From: Lachnospiraceae bacterium
Lineage (GTDB): Bacteria > Bacillota > Clostridia > Lachnospirales > Lachnospiraceae
DNA length: 30,496 nucleotides
Direction: 5' to 3'
Assembly (NCBI GenBank): GCA_900751995.1
Contig: CAADTP010000049.1
Location: 1 to 30,496, forward strand
The position numbers and the translations under genes were made by a program. The notes beneath the pieces are model-generated. The model had not been told where the DNA came from, ran no database searches, and worked only from the letters and a program-made list of their open reading frames with translations. Positions 14,654 through 23,495 of this stretch are shown here, in pieces. Each line of letters begins with the position of its first letter. Position 1 is the stretch's first letter.

Positions 14654-17600
14654 TTGGAGTTTACACATTTACATGTCCATACAGAATACAGCCTTCTGGA
14701 TGGCTCCAATAAGATCAAAGAATATGTAGCCAGAGTAAAAGAGCTGGGTATGGACAGTGCGGCGATCACCGATCATGGCGTTATGTATGGTGTGATCGAT
14801 TTTTACAGGGCTGCAAGAGAAGCCGGGATCAATCCGATCCTCGGATGTGAGGTTTATGTGGCTCCGGGCTCCCGTTTTGACAGAGAAGTGGGAAGTGGGG
14901 ATGACCGTTATTATCATCTGGTCCTGCTGGCTGAGAATAATCAAGGATACAGCAACCTGATGAAAATTGTATCCAAGGCATTCGTGGAAGGGTTTTATTA
15001 CAAGCCACGTGTGGATCTGGAGCTTCTGGAAAAATATCACGAGGGTATCATTGCCTTAAGTGCCTGCCTGGCGGGAGAGGTCGCCAGATATCTTGCACGT
15101 GGAATGTATGAGGATGCCAAGATCGCGGCATTACGTTACCAGGATATTTTCGGAAAAGGAAATTTCTTTCTGGAGCTTCAGGACCATGGGATCCCGGAGC
15201 AGCAGACCGTAAACCAGCAGCTTCTCCGTATGCACAGAGAGACGGGGATCGATTTGGTTGCCACCAATGATGTGCATTACACTATGGCAGAGGATGCGGA
15301 ACCACATGATGTTCTTCTTTGTCTGCAGACTCAGAAAAAGCTCAGCGATGAGAACAGAATGCGCTATGAGGGTGGCCAGTATTATGTGAAATCGCCGGAG
15401 GAGATGGCGAGGCTTTTTCCATATGCGCTGGAAGCGTTGGAAAATACGCACAGGATCGCGGAGAGATGTCATGTGGAGATTGAATTTGGTGTGACCAAGC
15501 TGCCGAAATATGATGTGCCGGACGGATTTACCTCCTGGGAATATCTGAACAAGCTTTGCCATGAGGGACTTGAGCAGCGTTATCATCCGGTAACAGAGGA
15601 GCTGAAAAAGCGCCTGGATTATGAGCTGTCTACGATCAAAAACATGGGATATGTAGATTACTTTCTCATTGTATGGGATTTTATCAAATATGCCAGGGAC
15701 AACGATATCATGGTCGGTCCGGGACGAGGCTCTGCCGCAGGAAGCCTGGTTGCCTATACACTTGGGATCACCCAGCTGGACCCGATCCGGTATGATCTGC
15801 TCTTTGAACGTTTCCTGAATCCGGAGCGAGTATCCATGCCGGATATCGATGTGGATTTTTGCTTCGAACGGAGACAGGAGGTTATTGATTATGTAAGAAG
15901 AAAATATGGTGATGACTGCGTGGTTCAGATCGTTACCTTCGGTACACTGGCAGCCCGCGGTGTCATTCGTGATGTAGGCCGTGTTCTGGATATGCCTTAT
16001 GCCCAGGTGGACACCATCGCCAAGATGATTCCACAGGAGCTGAATATCACCATTGACAAGGCACTGGGAATGAATCCGGAGTTTCGCAAGGCTTACGAGG
16101 AACAGGACGATATCCATCGTCTGATCGATCTGGCAAAACGTCTGGAGGGGCTTCCGAGGCATACCTCCATGCATGCGGCAGGTGTTGTGATCAGCCAGAA
16201 GGATGTATCGGAATACGTACCCCTTTCCAGAGCACAGGATGGTTCCATTGTCACGCAGTTTACCATGACAACACTGGAAGAGCTGGGACTTCTGAAAATG
16301 GATTTCCTGGGTCTCCGTACCCTGACGGTTATCCAGAATGCTGTGAAAATGGTGGAAAAAAGTACCGGTATGCTTCTGGATATGCAAAAGATCGACTACA
16401 ACGACAAAAAGGTACTGGATTCTCTCGGAACAGGACGTACTGACGGTGTGTTCCAGCTGGAGAGTGCCGGAATGAAAAGCTTCATGAAGGAGCTGAAGCC
16501 TCAGAGCCTTGAGGACGTGATCGCGGGAATTTCGCTTTACCGTCCGGGTCCCATGGATTTCATTCCGCAGTACATCCGCGGAAAAAACCGTCCGGATACC
16601 ATCCGTTATGACTGTCCGCAGATGGAGCCGATCCTGAAGCCGACCTATGGCTGTATCGTATACCAGGAGCAGGTTATGCAGATCGTCCGTGAGCTTGCAG
16701 GCTACACCCTTGGACGAAGTGACCTGGTGCGCCGTGCCATGTCCAAGAAAAAAGCTTCTGTTATGGCAAAAGAACGCCAGAATTTCGTTTACGGAAACGT
16801 GGAAGAGGGAGTACCGGGATGTATCGCCAACGGTATTTCCGAGGAGATCGCAAACAAGATCTACGATGAGATGACAGATTTTGCAAAGTATGCCTTCAAT
16901 AAGTCTCACGCTGCCGCTTATGCAGTGGTTTCCTACCAGACGGCATATCTCAAATATTACTATCCGGTAGAATTTATGGCTGCACTGATGACATCCGTTG
17001 TGGAAATGCCGAACAAGGTTGCCGAGTATATTTCTGTATGCCGCCAGATGGGGATCCGGATCCTTCCGCCGGATATCAATCATGGTGTTTATGGCTTTTC
17101 TGTTGACAATGGTTCCATTCGTTATGCACTTTCTGCCATCAAGAGTATCGGCCGTCCGGTAATCGAGGGGATTGTGCGGGAGCGTGAGGAGCACGGAGAA
17201 TATACCTCCCTGAAAACATTTATTGAGCGAAATATCGACCAGATCAACAAGAGAGTTGTGGAAAATCTGATCAAGGCCGGAGCGCTGGATTGCCTGGAGG
17301 GAAACCGGAATCAGAAAATGACGGTTTATACGCAGATCATAGACAGTATCAACCAGGATAAGAAGCATACCATGGCGGGACAGCTGAGTCTTTTTGATAT
17401 TGCGCCTGAAGAAGATAAAAAGGAATTTGAGATCCGTATGCCGCAGGCAGCAGAATATCCGAAGGAGACGATACTGACCTTTGAGAAGGAAGTTCTCGGC
17501 ATCTATCTCAGCGGTCATCCGCTGGAGCGTTACCGGAATATGATGGAAAAAATGATCTCTGCAAAAACTTCTGATTTTCAGCCGGATGATGAAACAGGGA

Positions 17601-18121
17601 TACCGGAGGTTTACGATAACCAGAAAGTGATCGTGGGTGGAATGATCACGGATAAAACCATAAAATATACAAAGAATAATAAGGTAATGGCGTTCCTTAC
17701 AGTGGAAGATCTGGTAGGCACCGTGGAGGTTGTGGTATTTCCACGTGATTACGAAAAATGCCAGATGTTCCTGAATGAAGATGCCCGGCTCTTTATTCAG
17801 GGAAGAGTATCCGCAGAAGACGACAAAGCCAGCAAGCTGATCCTGGAAAAGGTCCGTCTTTTTGATGATATGCCAAGAGAACTGTGGCTCCAGTTTGAAA
17901 GCCGGGAAGAGTACGCAAAAGCCGAGACCGGTCTGGTAGACGATCTGATGGAATCCAGAGGAAACAGCACGGTGGTTATTTATCTCAAAGATGTCAAGGC
18001 AATGAAGAAACTTCCCCCTGCTTATCAGGTCCATATCGAGGATTCCTGGCTGGAGCGCATGTGTAAAAAATATGGAAGTTCCAATGTTAAAATTGTGGAG
18101 AGAGTATTGAAAAACTTATAA
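14654..18121 (+). CDS. dnaE: DNA polymerase III alpha subunit (DnaE)
   Basis: A replicative C-family polymerase of 1155 residues, of normal DnaE length and lacking the PolC exonuclease insertion. The N-terminal PHP domain is clear (FTHLHVHTEYSLLDGSNKI, AITDHGVMYG). The palm has GPGRGSAAGSLVAY and PDIDVDF with catalytic Asp399 and Asp401. The fingers, the helix-hairpin-helix and a C-terminal OB domain (VIVGGMITDKTIKYTKNNKVMAFLTVEDL) follow. The beta-clamp binding region, probably QLSLFDI near residue 915, is visible. Start is TTG at 14654, with AAGGAG at 14641-14646 seven bases before. In low-GC Gram-positives it works beside PolC, extending RNA primers. It heads a long co-directional cluster. 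Confidence 0.97.
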   Translation: MEFTHLHVHTEYSLLDGSNKIKEYVARVKELGMDSAAITDHGVMYGVIDFYRAAREAGINPILGCEVYVAPGSRFDREVGSGDDRYYHLVLLAENNQGYSNLMKIVSKAFVEGFYYKPRVDLELLEKYHEGIIALSACLAGEVARYLARGMYEDAKIAALRYQDIFGKGNFFLELQDHGIPEQQTVNQQLLRMHRETGIDLVATNDVHYTMAEDAEPHDVLLCLQTQKKLSDENRMRYEGGQYYVKSPEEMARLFPYALEALENTHRIAERCHVEIEFGVTKLPKYDVPDGFTSWEYLNKLCHEGLEQRYHPVTEELKKRLDYELSTIKNMGYVDYFLIVWDFIKYARDNDIMVGPGRGSAAGSLVAYTLGITQLDPIRYDLLFERFLNPERVSMPDIDVDFCFERRQEVIDYVRRKYGDDCVVQIVTFGTLAARGVIRDVGRVLDMPYAQVDTIAKMIPQELNITIDKALGMNPEFRKAYEEQDDIHRLIDLAKRLEGLPRHTSMHAAGVVISQKDVSEYVPLSRAQDGSIVTQFTMTTLEELGLLKMDFLGLRTLTVIQNAVKMVEKSTGMLLDMQKIDYNDKKVLDSLGTGRTDGVFQLESAGMKSFMKELKPQSLEDVIAGISLYRPGPMDFIPQYIRGKNRPDTIRYDCPQMEPILKPTYGCIVYQEQVMQIVRELAGYTLGRSDLVRRAMSKKKASVMAKERQNFVYGNVEEGVPGCIANGISEEIANKIYDEMTDFAKYAFNKSHAAAYAVVSYQTAYLKYYYPVEFMAALMTSVVEMPNKVAEYISVCRQMGIRILPPDINHGVYGFSVDNGSIRYALSAIKSIGRPVIEGIVREREEHGEYTSLKTFIERNIDQINKRVVENLIKAGALDCLEGNRNQKMTVYTQIIDSINQDKKHTMAGQLSLFDIAPEEDKKEFEIRMPQAAEYPKETILTFEKEVLGIYLSGHPLERYRNMMEKMISAKTSDFQPDDETGIPEVYDNQKVIVGGMITDKTIKYTKNNKVMAFLTVEDLVGTVEVVVFPRDYEKCQMFLNEDARLFIQGRVSAEDDKASKLILEKVRLFDDMPRELWLQFESREEYAKAETGLVDDLMESRGNSTVVIYLKDVKAMKKLPPAYQVHIEDSWLERMCKKYGSSNVKIVERVLKNL

Positions 18122-18189
18122 AAATGCTATAAACTATACCCGAATATGTGTATTACAATAGGTTGTTTCATAAGATGGAGGATAACAAT

Positions 18190-19179
18190 ATGGCAGAGAA
18201 CAAAATCAAAACGATCGGCGTTTTGACCAGTGGCGGTGACGCACCTGGAATGAATGCTGCAATCCGTGCTGTTGTCAGAAGAGGATTAAGCAGCGGACTG
18301 AACGTAAAGGGAATCTATAAAGGATACAGCGGTCTCTTAAATGAAGAGATCAGAGATATGACAGCAAAGGACGTTTCCGATACGATTGAGCGAGGCGGAA
18401 CAATTCTTTATACTGCCAGATGTGCAGAGATGAGAACAGAGGAAGGACAGCAGCAGGCTGCAGAGATCTGCAGAAAGCATGGAATCGACGGTCTTGTTGT
18501 TATCGGTGGAGACGGATCCTTCGCAGGTGCTCAGAAGCTTGCGAACCTTGGAATCAATACCATTGGCCTGCCGGGAACTATTGACCTTGATATCGCATGT
18601 ACCGAGTACACCATCGGTTTCGATACTGCTGTAAATACAGCTATGGAAGCTATTGACAAGGTACGTGATACATCCACATCCCATGAGAGATGCAGTATCA
18701 TCGAGGTTATGGGACGTAACGCCGGATACCTTGCAGTATGGTGCGGTATCGCAAACGGTGCTGAGGATATCCTGATCCCGGAGAAATATGATTACGATGA
18801 GCAGAAGCTTATTGACAATATCGTAGAGAGCCGTAAGAAAGGCAAGAAACACCATATCATCGTAAATGCTGAGGGTATCGGCCATTCAGAGGCTATGGCG
18901 AAGCGTATCGAGGCTGCAACAGGTATCGAGACACGTGCAACGATCCTTGGTCACATGCAGCGTGGTGGAAGCCCTACATGTAAGGACCGTGTATATGCGT
19001 CCATGATGGGTGCTCTTGCAGTAGATCTTCTTGTTGCCGGAAAACGCAGCCGTGTGGTTGGATACCGTCATGGTGAGTTTGTTGATTTCGACATCAATGA
19101 GGCTCTTGCAATGCAGAAGAATGTAGATTCCTACATGTGGGAGGTCTGCAATTCTCTTTCTCATAATTACAGAAAATAA
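18190..19179 (+). CDS. pfkA: ATP-dependent 6-phosphofructokinase
   Basis: It phosphorylates fructose 6-phosphate, the committed step of glycolysis. The 329 residues show GVLTSGGDAPGMNAAIRAVVRR at the N-terminus and GGDGSFAGA, with Gly109 at the position that marks ATP rather than pyrophosphate use (Gly104 in E. coli). SSHQR- and MGR-type substrate motifs appear as TSHERCSIIEVMGRNAGY. The catalytic motif reads TIDLD: Asp132 matches the E. coli base Asp127, but the usual Asn between the two Asp is Leu133. Start choice: the frame is open to 18148, but GGAGG at 18177-18181 lies eight bases before the ATG at 18190 and homology starts there. dnaE-pfkA adjacency is common in Clostridia. Confidence 0.95.
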   Translation: MAENKIKTIGVLTSGGDAPGMNAAIRAVVRRGLSSGLNVKGIYKGYSGLLNEEIRDMTAKDVSDTIERGGTILYTARCAEMRTEEGQQQAAEICRKHGIDGLVVIGGDGSFAGAQKLANLGINTIGLPGTIDLDIACTEYTIGFDTAVNTAMEAIDKVRDTSTSHERCSIIEVMGRNAGYLAVWCGIANGAEDILIPEKYDYDEQKLIDNIVESRKKGKKHHIIVNAEGIGHSEAMAKRIEAATGIETRATILGHMQRGGSPTCKDRVYASMMGALAVDLLVAGKRSRVVGYRHGEFVDFDINEALAMQKNVDSYMWEVCNSLSHNYRK

Positions 19180-19187
19180 AGATATTT

Positions 19188-20582
19188 ATGAACTTAAAAA
19201 AAGTTTCAGACGGATTGCATAAACTGAATACGTCACAAATAATTGCCCTCGGCTTTGCGGGGGTGATTTTTGTAGGTGGACTTATTTTGTGGATGCCGTT
19301 CTGCAGTGCACCCGGGCAGGCTGTTACCTTCCCGGATGCTGTTTTTACAGCGGCGACCAGCGTATGTGTGACAGGACTTTCCACAGTTGTTATGGCAGTC
19401 CAGTGGAGCCCCATTGGAAAAGCGGTTATCCTGTGCCTGATACAGATCGGCGGGATCGGACTGGTCGCACTGGCGAATATGATATTCATCAGCCTCCGGC
19501 GGAAAATTTCCCTGAAAAACCGACGGATCATCAAGGAATCCTATAACCTGGATGAAATGGGTGGAGTCGTGGCTGTAGTCCGCAGTGTGGTGAAATGCGT
19601 GTTTCTTGCAGAAGGAATCGGTGCGGTCCTGTATGCGTTTTGCTTTGTACCGGAATTTGGAATAAAAAAAGGTCTGGTGCATGCCATATTTCTGGCGGTA
19701 TCTGCATTCTGCAACGCTGGGATCGATCTTTTCGGGGAAACAAGCCTTTCGGTATATGTGAGCAATCCGCTGGTCAATATCACTACGATTGGCCTGATCA
19801 TTGTGTCAGGTCTTGGATTTATCGTCTGGTGGGATCTGTGGGATAAATTCCGCAAGGTTCTGAGAAAAGAGCTCTCCCCATCCAGAGTTTTTCGTGTACT
19901 GCGGCTTCAGAGCAAGCTGGTCCTTACGATGACCGGGATCCTGGTATTTTCAGGAGCATTTCTGGTATTTATCTTTGAATCCGGAAACCCTTCCACGCTG
20001 AAGGGGGCACCACTGGGAACAAAGCTCATGGCATCCTTTTTCCAGTCAGTGACAACACGTACGGCGGGATTTTATACCATGGATCAGTCACTTTTGTCCA
20101 CACCTACCGTGATCATTTCCCTGCTGTGGATGTTTATCGGAGGATCACCCATGGGCACTGCCGGTGGTGTGAAGACTACTACCATTGCGGTTCTGATCCT
20201 TTCCATTGCAGCATATCTTCAGGGAAAAAAGGATGTAGAGGTATACGGCCGCAGGATTCGTGAGAGCTATCTCCGTTCTGCCATGGTTGTTGCAGGAACC
20301 AGTGTGCTGATCCTTTTTACCATGACGGTGCTTTTGTCCGCAGTAATGCCGGGAGTGGATCTGGCAGATGTCTTATATGAGATCACTTCTGCGGGGGCTA
20401 CAGTAGGACTTTCCAGAGGACTGACACCTCAGCTGAATGTGGCAGGCAAGTGGATCGTGATCCTTACCATGTATCTGGGACGTATCGGACCGCTGACACT
20501 TGGAACAGCAGTTGTGATGCGTGTACGCAACAGGCCGGGAAGCACAACGCATCTCGGTGAAGAAGATATCATGATTGGTTAA
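19188..20582 (+). CDS. ktrB: Potassium uptake channel subunit KtrB (TrkH family)
   Basis: The 464-residue membrane subunit of a Ktr-type K+ transporter has four M1-P-M2 repeats. The P-loop filters are readable: TSVCVTGLS (Gly63), SAFCNAGID, TTRTAGFYT and SAGATVGLS, each with the selectivity-filter Gly. The repeat-three segment GGSPMGTAGGVKTTT, part of the intramembrane loop that gates Ktr, is present. It begins eight bases after pfkA with a weak ribosome site, which suggests coupling to pfkA translation or an RNA-level control. The partner KtrA follows after 13 bases. Confidence 0.94.
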   Translation: MNLKKVSDGLHKLNTSQIIALGFAGVIFVGGLILWMPFCSAPGQAVTFPDAVFTAATSVCVTGLSTVVMAVQWSPIGKAVILCLIQIGGIGLVALANMIFISLRRKISLKNRRIIKESYNLDEMGGVVAVVRSVVKCVFLAEGIGAVLYAFCFVPEFGIKKGLVHAIFLAVSAFCNAGIDLFGETSLSVYVSNPLVNITTIGLIIVSGLGFIVWWDLWDKFRKVLRKELSPSRVFRVLRLQSKLVLTMTGILVFSGAFLVFIFESGNPSTLKGAPLGTKLMASFFQSVTTRTAGFYTMDQSLLSTPTVIISLLWMFIGGSPMGTAGGVKTTTIAVLILSIAAYLQGKKDVEVYGRRIRESYLRSAMVVAGTSVLILFTMTVLLSAVMPGVDLADVLYEITSAGATVGLSRGLTPQLNVAGKWIVILTMYLGRIGPLTLGTAVVMRVRNRPGSTTHLGEEDIMIG

Positions 20583-20595
20583 ACAGGAGAATAGA

Positions 20596-21255
20596 ATGAA
20601 AAATAAATCTTTTGCCGTGATCGGGCTTGGACAGTTTGGAATGACTCTGGCGGTGACGCTGGCAGAGTCAGACTGCGATGTCCTTGCCATTGATGACAAA
20701 GAAGAAAATATCGAAGAGATTTCCGAAAAAGTAACCTATGCGGTAAAAGCAGATGTCCGTGAACCGGGAATCCTGAAGGCTCTGGGAGTTCAGAATGTGG
20801 ATGTAGCCATTATCGCGGTTGCCGAAAATCTGGAAGCCAGTATTTCCGCGACCATGCAGGCCAAGGATCTGGGAGTGCCCTTTGTAGTTGCAAAAAGTAT
20901 GAATTCTCTTCATGGACGTATACTTGACAAAATTGGTGCAGATAAGATCATTTATCCGGAACAGTCCATGGGACTGCGAGTTGCCAGAAATCTTATGTCC
21001 GGCGGGTATTTGGATGTGTTTGAGCTTTCAGCGGAGTTCAGTATGGCGGAGTTTTCCATGCCGGTATCCTGGAGTGGAAAAAATCTGGTAGATCTGAATG
21101 TACGGGAGCGTTTTCACATTAATATCATTGGCATCAAGCAGGGTGAAAATGTCACGGTAGATCTGGATCCTTCCGAACCGCTTCCGGACAACTGTTCCAT
21201 AATCGCCATCGGAAAAAACAAGGATCTGAATGCAAGTCGTGAGGAATTACGTTAA
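20596..21255 (+). CDS. ktrA: KtrA regulatory subunit (RCK domain) of K+ uptake system
   Basis: A cytoplasmic RCK protein of 219 residues that forms the ring gating KtrB. The Rossmann fold with FAVIGLGQFGMTLA (G-x-G-x-x-G) binds ATP/ADP; the acidic end of strand two (VLAIDDKEENI) and KADVREPGIL are typical. Residues about 135-219 form the RCK-C domain (MAEFSMPVSWSGKNLVDLN), which in Gram-positive relatives can bind c-di-AMP. Start choice: an upstream TTG at 20575 overlaps ktrB, but AGGAG at 20585-20589 lies six bases before the ATG at 20596. Confidence 0.94.
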   Translation: MKNKSFAVIGLGQFGMTLAVTLAESDCDVLAIDDKEENIEEISEKVTYAVKADVREPGILKALGVQNVDVAIIAVAENLEASISATMQAKDLGVPFVVAKSMNSLHGRILDKIGADKIIYPEQSMGLRVARNLMSGGYLDVFELSAEFSMAEFSMPVSWSGKNLVDLNVRERFHINIIGIKQGENVTVDLDPSEPLPDNCSIIAIGKNKDLNASREELR

Positions 21256-21291
21256 CCGAATACGGATTGCCGGAAGGAGAGAAATAAAAGT

Positions 21292-22068
21292 ATGATAACC
21301 AGTGTATCAAATGCAAAAATAAAAAATGTCATGCAGCTGAACCAGAAGGCAAAAGCCAGAAGAGAGCAGGGACTTTTTGTGGCAGAGGGCCGGAAAATGT
21401 TTCTGGAAGCACCGGAAAGCTGGGTTTCCCAGGTGTTTGTCTCCGAGACCGTTTCCCGGGATGGAGAGCTGATGTCTCAGGCAGAAAAATATCCCTGTGA
21501 GATCGTGAAGGATTCCGTATTTCGTCAGATGTGTGATACCAAGACTCCCCAGGGGATCCTGACAGTTCTGAAGCTGCCTTCCTGGAGCGAGGAAGAGGTA
21601 CTGGCGGGAAAAAATCCTCTGGTCATGGTTCTGGAGGATCTTCAGGATCCGGGAAATGCGGGAACCATTCTCAGGACCGGTGAGGGCGCCGGCGTAAGCG
21701 GAGTTTTCCTCACAAAAACCTGCGTGGATATCACAAATCCCAAGGTGATCCGTTCTACTATGGGCTCCATTTACAGAATGCCTTTTCTATATGTGGAAGA
21801 TGTGGTATCATTAGAAAAGAAGCTGAAAGAAAAGGGAATCCGCAGTTTTGCAGCTCATCTGAAGGGTGAGAATTCCTATGATCAGGAATCCTATAAGGGC
21901 GGCACCGCTTTTTTCATCGGAAACGAGGGAAAGGGCCTGACCGATCAGGCAGCGGAGGCAGCAGACTGTCTGATCCGCATTCCCATGTGCGGAAAAGTAG
22001 AATCACTGAATGCTGCCATGGCATCAGGAATCCTGATGTACGAAGCTGCAAGACAGAGAAGAGAATAA
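21292..22068 (+). CDS. SpoU/TrmH-family RNA 2'-O-methyltransferase
   Basis: This 258-residue SPOUT methyltransferase modifies rRNA or tRNA ribose using S-adenosylmethionine. The N-terminal substrate-binding domain reads ITSVSNAKIKNVMQLNQKAKARREQGLFVAEG. The three knot motifs are clear: DPGNAGTILRTGEGAG (motif 1), FFIGNEGKGL (motif 2) and IRIPMCGKVESLNAAMASGILMYE (motif 3). The layout matches RlmB/TsnR-like 23S rRNA methylases rather than TrmH, but the exact nucleotide is not decidable by eye. It lies 36 bases after ktrA and 15 before nfeD. Confidence 0.9.
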   Translation: MITSVSNAKIKNVMQLNQKAKARREQGLFVAEGRKMFLEAPESWVSQVFVSETVSRDGELMSQAEKYPCEIVKDSVFRQMCDTKTPQGILTVLKLPSWSEEEVLAGKNPLVMVLEDLQDPGNAGTILRTGEGAGVSGVFLTKTCVDITNPKVIRSTMGSIYRMPFLYVEDVVSLEKKLKEKGIRSFAAHLKGENSYDQESYKGGTAFFIGNEGKGLTDQAAEAADCLIRIPMCGKVESLNAAMASGILMYEAARQRRE

Positions 22069-22083
22069 GAGAGGAGGGGTTTT

Positions 22084-22524
22084 ATGACACCTTTGGCCTG
22101 GCTTGGAATACTGGCAATTTTACTGGTAATTGAAGCAATCACGGTAGGACTTACCACTGTCTGGTTTGCAGGCGGTGCTCTTGTGGCGTGCATTGCCTCG
22201 TGGCTTGGTGGGGGAATTGTTGTACAGCTCCTTTTATTTTTCGGAGTTTCCGTGGTGCTTCTGATCTTTACCAGACCTCTGGCGGTCCGCTACATGAACA
22301 AGGGCGTGGAAAAGACCAATGCAGAGAGCCTTCTGGGAAAAAGAGCCGTAGTGATACAGCCGGTCAACAACCTGGCCCAGACCGGGCAGGTGAGGATCAA
22401 TGACATCGAGTGGACTGCACGGACCGCAGATGACGGGGAAGAAATTCCAACAGGTGCAGTGGTTGAGATCGAAGAGATCCGCGGAGTGAAGCTGATCGTA
22501 AAAGAAATTAGCAAGGAGGGCTAA
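22084..22524 (+). CDS. NfeD-like membrane protein
   Basis: A 146-residue protein with two or three membrane helices at residues 5-70 and a soluble OB-fold domain from about residue 80 (SLLGKRAVVIQPVNNLAQTGQVRINDIEWTARTADDGEEIPTGAVVEIEEIRGVKLIV). This is the short NfeD form. NfeD proteins are almost always encoded next to an SPFH/stomatin gene, and here one begins three bases after the stop. The pair is thought to organise membrane microdomains or membrane quality control. Confidence 0.9.
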   Translation: MTPLAWLGILAILLVIEAITVGLTTVWFAGGALVACIASWLGGGIVVQLLLFFGVSVVLLIFTRPLAVRYMNKGVEKTNAESLLGKRAVVIQPVNNLAQTGQVRINDIEWTARTADDGEEIPTGAVVEIEEIRGVKLIVKEISKEG

Positions 22525-22527
22525 ATT

Positions 22528-23469
22528 ATGGGTGGAGTTGTTGTTTTGCTTGTAGTCATCGTTCTTGTGCTGTGGGTACTTGCATCCTGTATCCGCATTG
22601 TACCGCAGGCCTATGCAGTGGTACTGGAACGTCTTGGCGCTTACAAGGCTACCTGGAGTACAGGAATCCATTTCAAGGTTCCGTTCATTGAGCGTGTTGC
22701 AAGAAGAGTAAACCTGAAAGAACAGGTTGTGGATTTTCCACCGCAGCCGGTAATTACCAAAGATAATGTAACCATGCAGATCGATACGGTTGTATTTTTC
22801 CAGATCACAGATCCGAAGCTTTACGCATATGGCGTTGAGAATCCGATCATGGCGATCGAGAATCTTTCTGCTACAACACTTCGTAACATCATCGGTGATA
22901 TGGAGCTGGATGAGACACTGACATCCCGAGAGGTTATCAATACCAAGATGCGTGCTTCCCTTGATGTGGCTACAGATCCATGGGGAATCAAGGTTAACCG
23001 TGTGGAGCTTAAGAACATCATTCCTCCGGCAGCCATCCAGGATGCCATGGAGAAACAGATGAAGGCTGAGCGTGAGAGACGAGAAGCCATTCTGAAAGCA
23101 GAAGGAGAGAAACGTTCCACCATCCTTGTTGCTGAGGGTAAAAAACAGTCCGCTATCCTGGATGCTGAGGCTGAGAAGCAGGCGGCGATCCTTCATGCGG
23201 AGGCTCAGAAGGAGCGTATGATCAAAGAGGCTGAAGGACAGGCACAGGCAGTCCTTAAAGTACAGCAGGCAACTGCAGAAGGACTTCGTATGATCAAGGA
23301 AGCAGGAGCAGATGAATCTGTTCTTACTCTGAAGAGCCTGGAGGCTCTTACAAAGGTTGCTGACGGTAAGGCAACGAAGATCATCATTCCGTCCGAGATA
23401 CAGGGCATCGCAGGGCTGGCAACATCCCTGAAGGAAATCATGACAGATAAACCGGCAGAGCAGAAATAA
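22528..23469 (+). CDS. SPFH/stomatin-like (band 7) membrane protein
   Basis: A 313-residue stomatin-type protein. A hydrophobic N-terminal anchor (residues 2-22) is followed by the band 7 domain (RIVPQAYAVVLERLGAYKATWSTGIHFKVPF, then LKEQVVDFPPQPVITKDNVTMQIDTVVFFQI, LRNIIGDMELDETLTSRE, DPWGIKVNRVELKNI). An Ala/Glu/Lys-rich coiled coil spans about 175-250 and a conserved C-terminal tail ends IIIPSEIQGIAGLATSLKEIM. It resembles QmcA/YbbK partners of NfeD more than HflC. It forms oligomeric membrane scaffolds. It is coupled to nfeD by a three-base gap. Confidence 0.93.
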   Translation: MGGVVVLLVVIVLVLWVLASCIRIVPQAYAVVLERLGAYKATWSTGIHFKVPFIERVARRVNLKEQVVDFPPQPVITKDNVTMQIDTVVFFQITDPKLYAYGVENPIMAIENLSATTLRNIIGDMELDETLTSREVINTKMRASLDVATDPWGIKVNRVELKNIIPPAAIQDAMEKQMKAERERREAILKAEGEKRSTILVAEGKKQSAILDAEAEKQAAILHAEAQKERMIKEAEGQAQAVLKVQQATAEGLRMIKEAGADESVLTLKSLEALTKVADGKATKIIIPSEIQGIAGLATSLKEIMTDKPAEQK

Positions 23470-23495
23470 ATCTGCAGCCATGAGGAGGACATATT

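Noticed and set aside
15131..18034. 967-codon minus-strand open frame opposite dnaE
   Set aside because: Antisense shadow of dnaE, which has all polymerase motifs; the antisense product is His/Leu/Ile-rich without recognisable domains.
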